Origin: Globodera rostochiensis | Taxonomy: Eukaryota; Nematoda; Chromadorea; Rhabditida; Heteroderidae | DNA length: 64,000 bases | NCBI GenBank assembly: GCA_018350325.1 | Contig: JAEVLN010000022.1 | Coordinates: forward strand, 885,105 to 949,104 | Direction of reading: 5' to 3' | Part shown: piece after piece, positions 37,411 through 50,400 of the stretch | Layout: every line of letters begins with the position of its first letter | Numbering within the stretch: position 1 is the stretch's first letter | Translations under genes and position numbers: made by a program | The notes under the pieces: generated by a model | The model's input: only the letters and a program-made list of their open reading frames with translations | Told to the model about the DNA's origin: nothing | Database searches by the model: none

Positions 37411-40400
37411 TTACTTTTGAGTATCGATCGAATTTGAATAGATATGACTAGGTGGTTGATGTAAGCCCTCCTCCTGTTCGAGCAAGAACTGTTCAACATC
37501 CGCCCAACTGTGGCCAAGCGTGGTGCCCGGGGGCGCTTCGTCCGAGTCCTCCTTGTTGATGTCGGCTAAAACGTGACACACACACGAATTGAACAAAATT
37601 CTGAATCGAATACTGAGCAAGTTGTCCTCGTCCGGGTCCATGTCTCCCTCAAAGCCCTCCTCAACCGGCAGTTTGGCGAGCATGTCGGTCAGGTCATGCC
37701 CATCAAAACCCAAATCCTTTGCAACGGACGCCAACGACACATCCATGGCTTAACATTACATTTAGAATAAAATGCCGTAAATTACACCACCAAATATAAT
37801 AAAAGCCCCCACTTTCATTGAGGTGGTCATCTCTGTTCACCGGCACACTGCTGGGGCCAAAATGGACATGGTGGCCATCAAACGGTTCACACCGAATTGC
37901 AGCGGAAGACAACGAATCACCACATTGGGCACGATATTGTTGAAAGTAATGCCCGTTTTTCTTCAACGATTGGTCCTGATATGTAATCGCGCTCGATGGT
38001 CGCAGCTCACACTTAATAAATTTAAAAAATGGGGTCCATCAATTATGAAATGACGAAGTCCCGGGCCCAACTACTTTAAGCACCATTCCAATTTACAAAA
38101 AACACCGTTTTTCAAATCGAGATTTATGTTTCGGTACGTGGAATATTTAGGCACTTCAGAAAACCAAAAATCCCCTTACATTTGGTGCAAGTATGTTGTT
38201 GTTGTGTTGTTGTCGTTGAGGTTGTTCAGCTGCAGCTGCTGTCAGTTGCTGTCTCTGCTGGGTGTAATAGTGGCGTCTGCAAAGCCCATCAAACAGTACA
38301 AGGTCCGTGATGGGCACAGATTCGTTGCACAAGCGCCACTTGCAAAAGGAGAACATCTGCTGCGCCACATTATACGTGACGTGCTCGGCACAGTGCCGGG
38401 ACCACGGAAGGGACACATTTGTACAACGAAATGGCACACTGTCCACATGTGCAGATTCCGACAACTGCGTCTGTTTGTTGAACAAATTATTTATAAGCAG
38501 ATGCATTAACAAGACAACCCGACAACCCCCCTCCCCCACCTCGATGTATTTGTATAAAGCGAACCAAACACAATTGTATAATAAATTTGTGATTTTTGTG
38601 TTTGAGGATATTTAAGGATGCGCATCAATCCACCCTAACATAAATCCCGGGGCCGAGGCATGGAACGTTTTGTCCATTCCGTGCTTCCTCCCCCCCCCCC
38701 CAAATTAATTTTCAGAGAATTTTTGAGGCGACAATTAAAGGCGGCCTGACCCAACCAACTTGCTGTTGTGAAGTGAATGAACATCGTAAGAGCCTCTTCT
38801 GCTGTTCCCGAATGTTTTCCCTCTTGCTGTTATTCCGGCGGACACGGAGTGCCGCTCCGACACTGTTTTTGTACTCCCTCGCTGTCGTGTTGATGGGCAC
38901 ACACAATTTTGCTCGTTGCACCAACCGAGAGCTTTCCAAGCGAAGCTGCTTCTTCAACAGGTACAGTTCCAGTCGACTGCTGCCGCTACTGCTGGTTCGT
39001 GGCACGCAACCAAACTTTTCTTCGCCAAGCGATGGAAACGAATCGTCCGAACTTTCGTCGTCCGAAGGCTCAAGACCTTTTTTGGGGGGGGGGGGGGGGG
39101 GAAATGGAATTTATGCCAAAAAATTGCAAAATTACCCAATGGAAACAAATCCGTTCTGTCAAAGTCTTGACTCTCAACAATTCGGCACATTGTGTCAACC
39201 ATCGGAATTGCACGAAATGCCCCGTCAATCAACACTTTTTGGCGTTTTTGACGCAATTTTATAACTTTTTGTTGCCGCTTTTTGTTGAGGAGTACGCCGC
39301 CGCCGTTTTCTTGAATGCTTTCATTGAAAGAAAAATCACGCTCCCGCTGAAACTCAAGCAGGTCAAAGTGTTCATTGCACGCGTTTTGATTAATCCTGCG
39401 TTCCAGTCTAAAACAAAATACATTTAAAATCAAAACTTTTGACATTATATTGAAAGCAAGCAACCTTACCGATTTAGGTCATAACGCCGTGGTGGTGGGT
39501 TGCTATTCAGGAAGGCCAACGAGGACGGCACATAAGTGCACGGGGACTGCACGAACTCCTTGTGGTTGGCCACCACAGCGCGTGGCAATGGCGGCTGCTG
39601 CGGCACTCTGTGGAGCACAGAATCGCCGCCGATGGACTCCTTGAGAAAGGAAGTCGAAAAATAGAAATGAAAAGCGTTGTTTTTTTAATTAAAAAAGTTC
39701 ATTCATAACGCATTTATTTACCTCTCTCAATTGAATGCCGTTTGCTTCATATTTTGAGTGAAGAAAATTGTTTTGTTGCTCATTTGTGAAGGCCTTCGGA
39801 AACCGCTCATGATTTGGTGGTGATACAAAAGCTGTTGAAGACGTATACTGGTGGTGATGATAAATGTTGTTGGGACTGGGCATTGCTGACGAATCGGTTG
39901 GAAAGCAAACATCCATTGAAACATTCGATGGCGGCTGATTGAGCTGAAATAAAAACAAATAGAGCGTAAAGTAGTCCATGAATAAAAATAATGGCACAAA
40001 AACATTTGAATAATCAAACAATTTCTTACAATATTTCTGCTGTTATCAACCAAAACTTTTTCATTTGCTTGCACACCCGGCGGCGGCACTTCTGACGTTT
40101 GTTGGCCAAGTGGCCTTGACTGGAGCAGTTTGGCCGCAAGTTGGGGGTGTGTTTTGCTGAGATTATACGCAGGAAAATCCTCATTTTGTACTCTGTAAAA
40201 TATAATTTACATTAATTGAACGTTTAAACAGCGACAAAAATGGGAGATTTTGCAACAACAAAAAAATGTTAAAAAAAATTTTCATTTTGGGATGATCAGC
40301 CTGGCAGACCAGCAAAACGTTACAACAAAAAAACAACAACAGAACAAACCTTTTAACGGTCAAATTCTCTTCACGGTTTCTAATGAATTGGAAGTCGTCT

Positions 40401-41845
40401 TGTGTTGTGCATAAAAATTGCTGATTCACTTCCGGTGGGCGAAAATTTACAGACTCCAAATAGGGAGGCTTAACATCCGGCGGAAGATTTGGAATCAAAT
40501 TCATTCTCGACTTATCCATTTGCTGGTTGTAGAAAAGGGCATCATTATCTGAAAAAAAAGACATTTTAATTTGCCTTTAAATGGAAGCGAACGCACTTTT
40601 TGTTCTGATCAAATTTGAAGAGATTGTCTGAGAATTTAATGGTAAATGCTGCAAGTCGACACGATCAGGTGGGGTCATCGGAGGGTAACCTCCTCCGACA
40701 CCATCAAAATCTGAAAAAAAAATGTAAATTAAAATTTGCATTAATCCGGAAAATGGACCCGAGTTTTTGGGTATGTTCGAAGTGTCGCGCTGTACAGACT
40801 GAACAGCCGGAGGCTTTGTACACCCACCATCAGTGCCATTTATTTTCTGTTTCTGATGGTTTTATGACAATTATTAAAGAGCATTAACATAAATAATTAA
40901 CACAACCTCGGAATGTTCAGCGCTTTTGTCTTTGTCCAATCCCTTCAAATTGGCTTTGTCTTTCTTTGTCGACACTTTTGGGTCTTTCAGTCCATTCATA
41001 ATTAAATGTGTTGAACAGTAAATTTCCATACAAGCTGCTCGAATTGCATTTGTACATAAGACTGGCTTGTCGTGTTTGTCTAAAATTTGAAAACGCTATT
41101 TTAGTCAAAAAAATCACTCCAAAATACTCTATAAAAATGGAAATCCCGGGAAAATCAATCACTAAACCCTTCCGGGCTCCTAATATTTCTGGAAAAATAA
41201 AACCACTAAATCGTTGAGAATCGAAAAACCAAAGTAAAAAATCAATATATTTTAAATTTATTTAAACAAACTTTTCGGTTTCCTCTGATGTTGGCATTGT
41301 TTGTACGGCGCGGTTGGGTCGAATAGAATGTGCCTTATACAATATTTGAACGTGTTAATTGCGCGTTGTTTGCACTGAAAATGTAAAAATCAAAAAAATC
41401 TGTTCACAATGTCATTTTATTGTAGATTTATGTTGTAACCTGGCCCTTGATTTGGTCAACAAACTCGCAAAAGTGCGCATTGCTCTTCTTGGTCGTCGAC
41501 AAAACTGGGATGGTTATTCGTTCTGTTACGACCGTAGAGCCCTCCAAAATTTGCGGTTTTATTGGTGAATTTCCCAAATTTGAACTGGAAGACGGCTGCT
41601 GATAGTCGACCTCCATATGTTGATCCAAAAAGTGGTCGGACGAGTCAATGCAATTCATGTCGTTAACTGATGGCCAAATTATTTGTAACTTTTAACGATA
41701 ACCAACCCAACCACTCACCGGAATTTCGTTGAAAATTTGAGGTTGACGAAGTTGCTTCCATTAAAATTTTTCCATCGGTTGATGTACTGACTGTTGTGTC
41801 CGGCCTATACTCGTCAACGTAGTTTTGATGATGCGAAGCAGCCAT
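37411..41845 (-). CDS. KANSL2: KANSL2-like subunit of the NSL histone acetyltransferase complex
   Basis: Chromatin (MOF/KAT8-NSL) complex subunit. About ten exons. The N-terminal half (41845-39700) is disordered, Ser/Asn/Pro/Gln-rich. From about 39540, [15 protein letters not shown]...[17 protein letters not shown] gives the first Cys/His cluster; then a basic helical stretch ([20 protein letters not shown], about 38970-38915). The diagnostic C3Hc3H cluster follows at 38455-38290: [39 protein letters not shown], which lines up with the human KANSL2 RCSNQSLP...C..H. The last exons encode [21 protein letters not shown], matching the conserved C-terminal helix of KANSL2, and stop at 37411-37413. 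Joins 38200 to 37411 were checked for phase; those in the disordered half are less certain. Confidence 0.82.
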
Positions 41846-42660
41846 GACTATTCTTTATAATTAATTGTGACACCTAAAAGGAACAACAGATTCCAAAAAT
41901 TCGCGTTTACTTATGTAATTAATTAGCATTTTATTAAAAAAGATTGTAAATGTAAATAATATGATAAACGAATCTAAATGTGAGTTCTGTTTTGAATATA
42001 ATCAATTAAACCCAGATTTCCCATTTCTATGAACTTGGAGAGCATTAAATTAAAACAAAGCTTAAAACCTTTCCATGATTTTTTTGACATTTTTCAAAAA
42101 AGTGCCAAAATGGGCACTAAAAAGTCGCTCTTCAAAAATTGTTCGGAATAAATGTTAGCAAAAATGAATCGCTGTAGCTGTTCAGTTTGCTGACTTAATT
42201 TTAGAAATGAATCTAAAACAATGAAAAAGAGGGGACTAGAATCCTCGAAATTTAGTCAAATAAAGATGAAAATTTGTTTTTTTACCTTTTGGGCTTGGAT
42301 GCTTTTGTTTTGACTAACAAATAAAAAGAAAAATGGGCCAGGACTTATTTTTTTGACAAGTTCGAAGCCAAACGAATAATTTTTGTATACATATGTCAGA
42401 GAGCTTCAGAAATCGTTTACTCCGTGGACAATTATTTACACGTTTGAAAAACCGTAAACAAACCCAAAAAACAATTCTCTAGGGTTTTTGGTGCTGGCTG
42501 ATTTTTTGATAGAAGAATTTTGTGCGGAAAAGCATTGAACTCAGTTTCTGAGCAGGTTTAAGTTAGCTTTAAAATCAGCAAAAAAGACTAGATCGCTCCA
42601 AATCAACTGTTTTTTCTAAGCTTAATCGATTATTGAAACCGGTGCAATTCCGCGGCGCTG
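41846..42660. other. Upstream region of KANSL2
   Basis: AT-rich sequence without a recognisable gene. It probably contains the KANSL2 promoter. Confidence 0.4.
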
Positions 42661-42668
42661 GCAGTTGG

Positions 42669-42817
42669 TTTTTGTCTATCGGACATTTTGTCCTGGATTT
42701 TTTGTCTATTGGACATTTTGTCCTGGATTTTTTGTCTATCGTGGATTTTTTGTCTATCGGACATTTTGTCCTGGATTTTTTGTCTATCGGACATTTTGTC
42801 CTGGACTTTTTGTCCTT
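42669..42817. repeat. 31-bp tandem repeat (GGACATTTTGTCCTGG type)
   Basis: About five units of TTTTTGTCTATCGGACATTTTGTCCTGGA, one of them shortened. The core GGACATTTTGTCC is nearly palindromic. It is open in several frames but shows no conserved product. Confidence 0.9.
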
Positions 42818-42881
42818 TTCCAAGCAACCGGACACTTTGTTCTTTAAAAAAAATTTATCTGTTGCCTCATAACCGAACCCC

Positions 42882-44482
42882 CCCCCCCCCCCCCATCGAC
42901 GTATCACTCTTTCGGAACAACGCTGAAGCTTTCGACGCAGCCCTGTCTTGGTCTGATGCTGTTACATCGAATTCATTTTATTTATTCATTCAATAATTTG
43001 AAAATAGAACGTTGGTAACATGAAACTGCCGCCGCTGTTCAACAACTCATCCCTTTTTTCCTCCTCCTCCTCCGTTCACTTGGCATTCATTACCTCCGCC
43101 CTTTCCTCCTCATTCCCTTCCTTGTTTTTACCCCTTCCTTCCTTTCCCTTTTGTCCTCCATTCGTTTTCCCATTCCTCCACCCCAATCCAGAGCTTTTTT
43201 TTTGTTCTTTCCTCACAAATTCATTCATCTAAACATTCTCCCCCCTCCCCACCCCCCTTCCCCCCCCCCCCCCACCATCGCTTCTCTAATAGTTCTTGCT
43301 AAAAAAAATCAATCACTTTCCATTTCTTGGCTTATTTTAGCACATCAAAAAAACGAAAAAAATGGTGCCAAGTTCATCAAATCATCAAAATTTATTGAAA
43401 AGATTCCACTGATCGCTGGTGAGTGATTGTTGTAATGTTTTGATAGAGCCTACGGTTTAAGATGATTTAATTTTAAGAAAATTTTTGAATGGTTAAACAG
43501 TCCCCAAATTTGTCCAACCAATTTTCAAGAACTGACCCCTCCGTTATGCATTTATAAATCCCAAGCCCTCTGAATTGGTATGTCCACTCTTTACATATCT
43601 CATTGGTCGTATGGGTATGTCCAGCCAGCGTCCGTTACTCAATTTCCTTACCATTGTGCTTTTGGTCTTCTCTTTTAAGCAATGCGCTCTTTTGAGCTTT
43701 ATTGGTGCATTTTTCCCAAATTACTTCCACTGGCTACCCATTCTTTAATCTGGAATCAATACTTTGACGGCCCACATAAATATTCTCTTCCATTTTGTTT
43801 AGGATTTAGGATTTGAACACAAAAATCGAGTTTTTAAACAAGGGATTTTAACCAAAAATAAAACAAACAAATGATGGGCGGGATAAACATTTCCAAATCT
43901 GAGGGGTTTTTTTTATACAAATTTTAAAGCATTTTTTTACGGCAATGTCTTTTTTTTGTTTGATAAGGCTGACGCGCTTATAAACTTTCACCCCTTATGT
44001 AGAGCTCTCAGAAGTTCCTTTCTTCCCTTGGGAGACATTGCTTCTCCACCCATTAGCCGACGGTTTCTCGTACATTCACATTACCCTATCTCTAATCGCC
44101 ACTTAATTGATCCAAAAGGCCTTTTTCCTTGTGCGTAGAAAACTTCCATTCCTACAAGAAATTTGAAGAAAAAAGCGTTCTCTTTTTCATTTTTGACCTA
44201 AAGTTATTGATAATAAATGTAAGGTTATTTGTTAAAAGTTCCGCTAGGCGGAGAAGTACATTTTTTTATGTCTATCGAAATTTCCTTAAAGTTCAAGGAG
44301 TTCAGATTGCATTCTTCTCATCCTTGTCCCAGCTTCTTAAGCACATTTGTAATTTAATGCGAGTTCCTCTTTTTTTTTGTTGTTGTTAAAGTTTGCCTCA
44401 CTTTTGTGTTTGTTTTCAGAAAATTTCGTTGACTCAACAAATAATCCTAACAGCACATTTACATATATAACGAACCACAACA
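42882..44482. other. Non-coding stretch with pyrimidine-rich tracts
   Basis: A C run at 42881-42895, then a strongly pyrimidine-biased stretch at 43055-43280 (TTCCTCCTCC, CCTTCC words and a C run at 43260-43273). From about 44285 the sequence is homologous in inverted orientation to 37290-37060, the noncoding flank of the small acidic gene. No coding exon seen before 44483. Confidence 0.5.
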
Positions 44483-45995
44483 ATGACATCTGCTGAAGAG
44501 AGCAACGAGCAACTTGTGCAGGAAATCATAGGGAATGTGCTTTCCGACACGGTCAAAGGTACCATTGAATTAATTGTTTTGTTTTGTGTATATCATTCTG
44601 TTGGTTGCATGCAGATGAACAGCAACAGGAGGAGCTTCAGTTGCTGGAGGACGAAGGAAAATTGAACGGTGCCGGGACGGTGGACGTCGTCGACGTTGGA
44701 CACCTTTCGTTCGTTCAGCCTGCCGACGAGTCGAACGACTGCTCCATGGAAAATGTGAAGGAGGAGCAAGACACCGAGGAAATTGTCCAGTGCATCGCCG
44801 ACAAAATCGAGGTGAGTGGGGCACTTCCGAAAGTGCAAAGTAAATTTAAATGCTTTTTCTAAGGGAATTTCGTTGAACGAAAACATCAAAAAAGAAGACG
44901 CGAACACTCCGCCCACAGAACAGGACGACAAAGTTTCAGTGAATTCGAATGAGAACAAAGTGAGTTTTGGCGTGCACAGCACAGCGGGACCACCACCTCT
45001 CCAGCGTAAAAAAAATATTTTGTTTAACGTTAAGGAGGAGCTTCAGTTGCTGGAGGACGAGGGAAAATTGAACGGTGCCGGAACGGTGGACGTCGTCGAC
45101 GTTGGACACCATTCGTTTGTTGACGAGTCGAATGATTGCTCCATGGGAAATGTGAAGGCGGAGCAAGACATCGACGAAATCATCCCGTGCATCGACGACA
45201 AAATGGACGAAATTGTCCCGCGCATCGACGATAAAGTGGAGGTGGGTGGGCACTTTTGAAAGTCCGGGGAAATTTAAATGCTTTTTTTTAGGGAATTTCG
45301 TTGAACGAAAACATCAAAGAAGAAGACGATGCGAACACGCCGCCCACAGAACAAGACGACAAAGTTTCGGTGAATTCGAATGAGAACAAAGTGAGTTTTG
45401 GTGATATATACGAAGGAATGAATGCGTTTTCACAGTATGGACATTTGTTTAAGGATGCTTTATCGAGTCCGCCGCGCGAAGTGCCTTCAGTCGTCGCTGT
45501 GGTGGTGACTCCGTTGCCGGCGAATGCACAGCAGCAAGAGGACCACCAGCAGCATTTGGAACAGATCGACTCGGCGGCACAGAATGCGGAGACCAATCGC
45601 GAAAGTGCCGGGGACGACACGGTGAGCTATCATTTATTGTATCGTTCAATCATCGTCTCACACATAACAAAACCTTTTTTTGGACTTCAAAAAGCCATAA
45701 GAAAGATTCGAACCCGAAATTTATTCGCCCAGAGATGTAACTCAGAAAATTTGGGAGCTGGAATTCGGACTTATTTTGGCATCCCTCCCTGTGTGATATG
45801 CACGGAGGAATGAGTTTTCCACAGTACGGACACTTTTTTAAGGATGCTTTATCGAGTCCGCCGCGCGAAGTGCCGTCTTCAACTTCGGCAAAGGACGGCG
45901 GCGTGGTGGGGAAAGGGCGTCCGGGATGTTCTGCGGGTGCTGCTGCTGCTAAGACGGAGGCGAAGGCCAAGACGAAGGCCTGCTCGGTGCTCTGA
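44483..45995 (+). CDS. Acidic repeat protein with duplicated exons and CaaX-like C-terminus
   Basis: Not a known family. Seven exons: 44483-44558, 44615-44811, 44864-44959, 45035-45241, 45292-45390, 45436-45621 and 45825-45995; all joins after exon 2 are phase 0. Exons 2-3 (EELQLLEDEGKLNGAGTVDV, SNDCSMENVKEEQD; then GISLNENIKKED, TPPTEQDDKVSVNSNENK) are repeated as exons 4-5, offset about 406 bp. Exon 6 starts YGHLFKDALSSPPREVPS and exon 7 repeats it (YGHFFKDALSSPPREVPS). The protein (about 343 residues) is strongly acidic until the last exon, which turns basic (KTEAKAKTKACSVL) and ends CSVL, a CaaX-type prenylation site, with TGA at 45993-45995. Exon 1 and upstream DNA are an inverted copy of the gene at 36689-37057. 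Confidence 0.65.
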
Positions 45996-47439
45996 GCCGC
46001 CCAATAAACAAAGCCCAACAAAGGGTTTGACCACCGACCGACCGACGCTTTGTGACTTTGACATTTTTGACAGGACAAATTTCATTTATGTGTGTGTTTT
46101 TTTTATGTTCTTACATTGTTACGAACATTTGGTTTTACACTGTGTGCGCCGCCTAACCGGAAAATTTCTTTTGCTAAAAAAATATGTAACACACAAAATA
46201 TTTTGGAAAGAATTTTAAAAAAATGGGTAAATGAAAATGCGAAGAAAGGAATAAATTTATGTGTAAAAATAGGTAATATATAAAGCGCGAACTGACGACG
46301 CGAAAATTGTATAGAAATGGCGGAGAGGGGGCGTTAGTCTCTCTCTAATCACTAATTTTTGGTCTGAACACTAATCGATCGGTGGGCGGGGGGAACAAAG
46401 GGAATGCGCTGGGGGGGGGGGGGTGAGACAGCTCTAATATATTGCACAGAGAGGGGAAGAAGAAAACACACGGCCTGGCTCAAGCTGTCCACCCATTTTG
46501 GTGTTGTGCAATTCGTTGTGTTTGTGCCGCGCATGGCTATACGATTCCATGACGTGATCAAATCATCGCGTGATAGGATCAGATGGAGGAGGAGGAAGCG
46601 TTTGGGGGCCCAATTTATTTTTGATTGTTTTGCAAAAAACATTGGCCAATTAATCAATGGCACCGAGCCTGAAATGCGCCGCGTTTTGTTAGCAGTTCGG
46701 ATCAATTTCAACCCACCCAAATTTTGATGGGCCCAGCCCAGACACAGCGAACGCTGCTTTTGCCGGCGGCTTTTTGCACAAATGGGCGGACAAACTCTGA
46801 TCAGACCGATCGATCAATCTATTTTTTACCGTCAAAAATATACAAAGTGCGAGGAGCAAAAGGGGGGGCGGGAAAGGGAATTGTCGGCGGAACGGAACAC
46901 GGGGCAAAGAAATTAAAATGATACAAAATTAGTGCTTTGGGGCCTTTGGGGGCGGGCAATCGCCCCCGGCGGCGCCTTTTTATTGACGGACAAAACAAAA
47001 CAAACAAAAAAAAAAGTGTTTGCAGGAGAGGGAAAGGCACTTTTGTGGGGGAAACAGCGCCAAATCAATCGTCTCGTTATTCAGGAGGCGGGGGGAGGGG
47101 CAAATTGCATTTATTGGATAGGACGTGACGGGAGCCAAGTCCAGGAGAATCCCCGCGCAACCAACGTGCCGAATTCGAACGGCTGAAAAGGTCGACGGAT
47201 TCTCCTGGACAAAGGGAAGTCGGACGAAATGACGAAACGGGGGGGGGGAGTCTACGCACAAAAATTGTGGCATTTTCGTTGGAACCCGATAAGTGCGGTG
47301 GTTGGGCTGGGCTGGGAGAAGGGCGGGCGAACGAATGTGTTGTGTGTGTGTGTTTTGTGTGATTGGACAAGTGCCGGCGGGGACGGCACAATCATTTCCT
47401 GCTGACTGTCCGTCCAGCAGTCGTCGGGGGGACGCCTCA
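45996..47439. other. Intergenic, acidic-repeat gene / mevalonate kinase
   Basis: Convergent spacer with 3' flanks. A poly(G) run lies at 46411-46423, and other G-rich patches at about 46860 and 47085-47100. An open frame at 46404-46727 (+) shows no domain. No supported gene. Confidence 0.4.
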
Positions 47440-50400
47440 TCACTTTTTGTGCCGTGCCGCCGGCGTTGTCTGATGGGAGCTTGCCGGTGTGTTGGAACGT
47501 GTTGAGCCGCTGCCGCCACCGCCGCCGGCACCACCGGGCAGCGCCATGGACGAACTGCTACCCCGTCCGGTGCTAGACGTACTTGAACTGGCCGAGCCGG
47601 ACGTGAAAATTTCCGGCTTGTGATGGTGCTGCAACACGCCGGGACCTGAAGCAAATGGATAATTGTCGATCAGTTTTTGTTAGCCATTAAAAGTGATCCA
47701 AAAATGGTAAATTTTCTCAACGTACCGCCGAGCGTCGGTTGCCACATCTCGTAGCCCTCTTTCCGCAACTCGTCCCGAATCATGTTCAGAATTGTTTGAG
47801 AAGTGTCTAAATGGTCGAGACAAAATCAACGGGATGCCCTCAAACGGCAAAAAAACTGATTGATATTTTTGAATTTACACCCGGAAAATATTCATGGCGA
47901 CTCTTGCCCCCAACCCTGGTTCATCTACAGACAGAAGTATGGTTGATATCGCGTTTAGAACTGTTCGAATTGGTTTATCACCCACTCACCTGGCTTCAGA
48001 AAGGCGAATAGGCAGCCTCCGCCGCCGGCACCGGTCATCTTCGGATGAATGCCGTACCTGCCCCTGTGCAAGAAGTGCAGTGCGTACACCTACCAGGTCC
48101 ATCTCCCCCAAACTCACAACATCGTGCAGATTTGGTCCACCTTGGCATGGCCCACCCCCAGCGTTATCAGCAATTGGTTGTTCATTCGACACAGTTCCTG
48201 AACATGTTGGCCTCAGCGCCCTTCCCCACCAAGGCGTACACTTACGTTCAGTCGATCGAACGTCTCGGTCAGCTCGTTGCGCTCTGCTCGCCCGGTGCCC
48301 GTCGATACACCGCTGACCGCCGACGCGTTGGAGTCGCGCTTTCCTCCCGCAAAATAAGAGGAACCGCCGCCCAACGAGGACGAACGACCGGCGAGCGAGG
48401 AGGCGATTGGCTGTACAAAAAGGGTGCGCAAAATGAGCGGCGCGATTGGCACCCCCCTCAAAATTTGCGTAACCCGGGGGGACGCCCGGGGTGCCCACCC
48501 AAAGAATGTTCAATAGGTCCATGGGCGCGCATACCAGGAGGGATGTAACTGAATGTGCCGGACTCCCGGACATTTTTGGGAGCCGGCATGCCGGATGCCA
48601 GACTTTTTTTGTTGGCATCCGGTTATGTTACATCCCTGCCGTATACAGAAGAGATTCCGGGTGCTTCCAAACTTTCAACCAGCCTGGAGGTTGTTGTGTT
48701 GCTGTTCCGTGCTGGCCCCGGGCCGGTCCGGCGCGTACGCCGCGTGCGGTGTCAGTGTCCCGCCGCCGCCGCTTTCCGTCGTTCGGCCGCCATTCTCCAA
48801 AATCATTGAGCCATTCTCTCCGCCCAACAGAAATGGCTGCCGTTGCAAAATTTTGGCCGCCTCATAGGCCAAAGCGTCGATTGTGTCCAAAATGAGAGGG
48901 AATTTAGAAATTAAATGGGCGTCAAATGCGTTCGGTTTGATCAATCGGCAATCGGGGCAAGGCCAATCAATCGGTTTAAACTGATCGGAACCCCTCCGGG
49001 GATTAGAGTCACAAAAGGGGGGGGGGCACGAGATCGAATTAAGCCTTTGCAGATTCGGGCTTTTCTAAGGTGGTGGGACTGTCGGGGTCGGAATTACACA
49101 AATCGGTCGGGAACGGGGTCGGGGAAATCCCCGAAAATGGCCTAAATTTTCGGGGATGGGGTCGGGAGTTTCAACCCCAAATTGAAACAGCAGAAGGACC
49201 AACCAAAAATTGGCTCCACCACTGCCGGATACTTCCGATAGTTGTCCTTCACCGTCTGGACCAGGCGGGAGGTATTCCTCTCCACCCTGGAGTTGATCAG
49301 CACCACTTTAAGCAGTTCAGGCGAGCTGAACAATTGGGGAAATGATCAATTTTTGTCAGTCAAATTGGGCGGGCGGGCGGGCGCTCTCTCTCACTTCTGC
49401 AAGTTTTCAATGCGCTTTCCGGGCGTGTAACTGGCAATCCCTCCTGAAAAGGACGTCCATGGTCAACAACAACAAACAGAAACAGAAACAGAAATCCGGA
49501 ACGTTTGGCGCCCCCCTGACCGTATGTGCAGATGGCCGCGTCCAGGCCCGACGCGCGTCCGTGGATCAACGACTCGGCGGCGGACGACCATTTGCGAATG
49601 GTGTCCAGCACCGACTCGTCCCAGGTCAGCTCGTCCGAGTCCGCGCACACGGTGGGTGGTGGAATCAGGCCGGCGGTTTGGAGCAGTGCAGTTGCAATGC
49701 ACACGCAGTAGGCGCCTGTTGAGGGTAATTTTTTGTTGTTGCTGTTGTTGGAAATGGCACTTTTAGGAGGGCACTGACCGGACGAGCCGAGCCCGACGCA
49801 GGAAGGCAACTTGAAGCGCACCGTGACCTTGACAGCCAGCAGGTCCCTGCATGGTGTGGAAAAAGGCTGTTAAAAGTGCGGGAAATGGAAGGGACTGCAT
49901 CACGCGACACAAAGGGGGGGGGGTGGACATGGCCAGATAATTCGGGGGGGGGGGGGTGGACATGGCCAGATAATCCGGGGGGGGGGGGTGGACATGGCCA
50001 GATAATCCGGGGGGGGGGGGTGGACATGGCCAGATAATCCGGGGGGGGGGTGGACATGACCAGATAATTCGTTATCCGGATATTTTAGAAGAAAGTTTAT
50101 TGTCAGGGTGAAAATCCCTGAACGTTTTTTTGCAACACAGGGACGAGGGGTTGGGGCCGTACACCCACCAAACTGTTAACGGGGACGGTTAAGGGATTCA
50201 CACCAGTGTGACGACTGAAAACAGTTTGAACAAGAAAACTTGCACATATATTTATACGAGCAGACAAACAAACTGCTGAATTGACAAACAATTAATTCAA
50301 TGGACCAATCACCGGACGGCCCTCCCCCCCCCGGGCATATTTTCTACAATTTTCTATTTGTACAAATTTTGGAATTCTGTTGGCGATCGATCGATTGGGT

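Noticed and set aside
42630..42907. Frames rich in DKMSDRQK or FVYRTFCPG across 42.6-42.9 kb
   Set aside because: Translations of the 31-bp tandem repeat in different frames.
45694..45770. GATTCGAACCCG resembling a tRNA T-arm on the minus strand
   Set aside because: The flanking bases do not form a T stem and no acceptor or D arm can be drawn.
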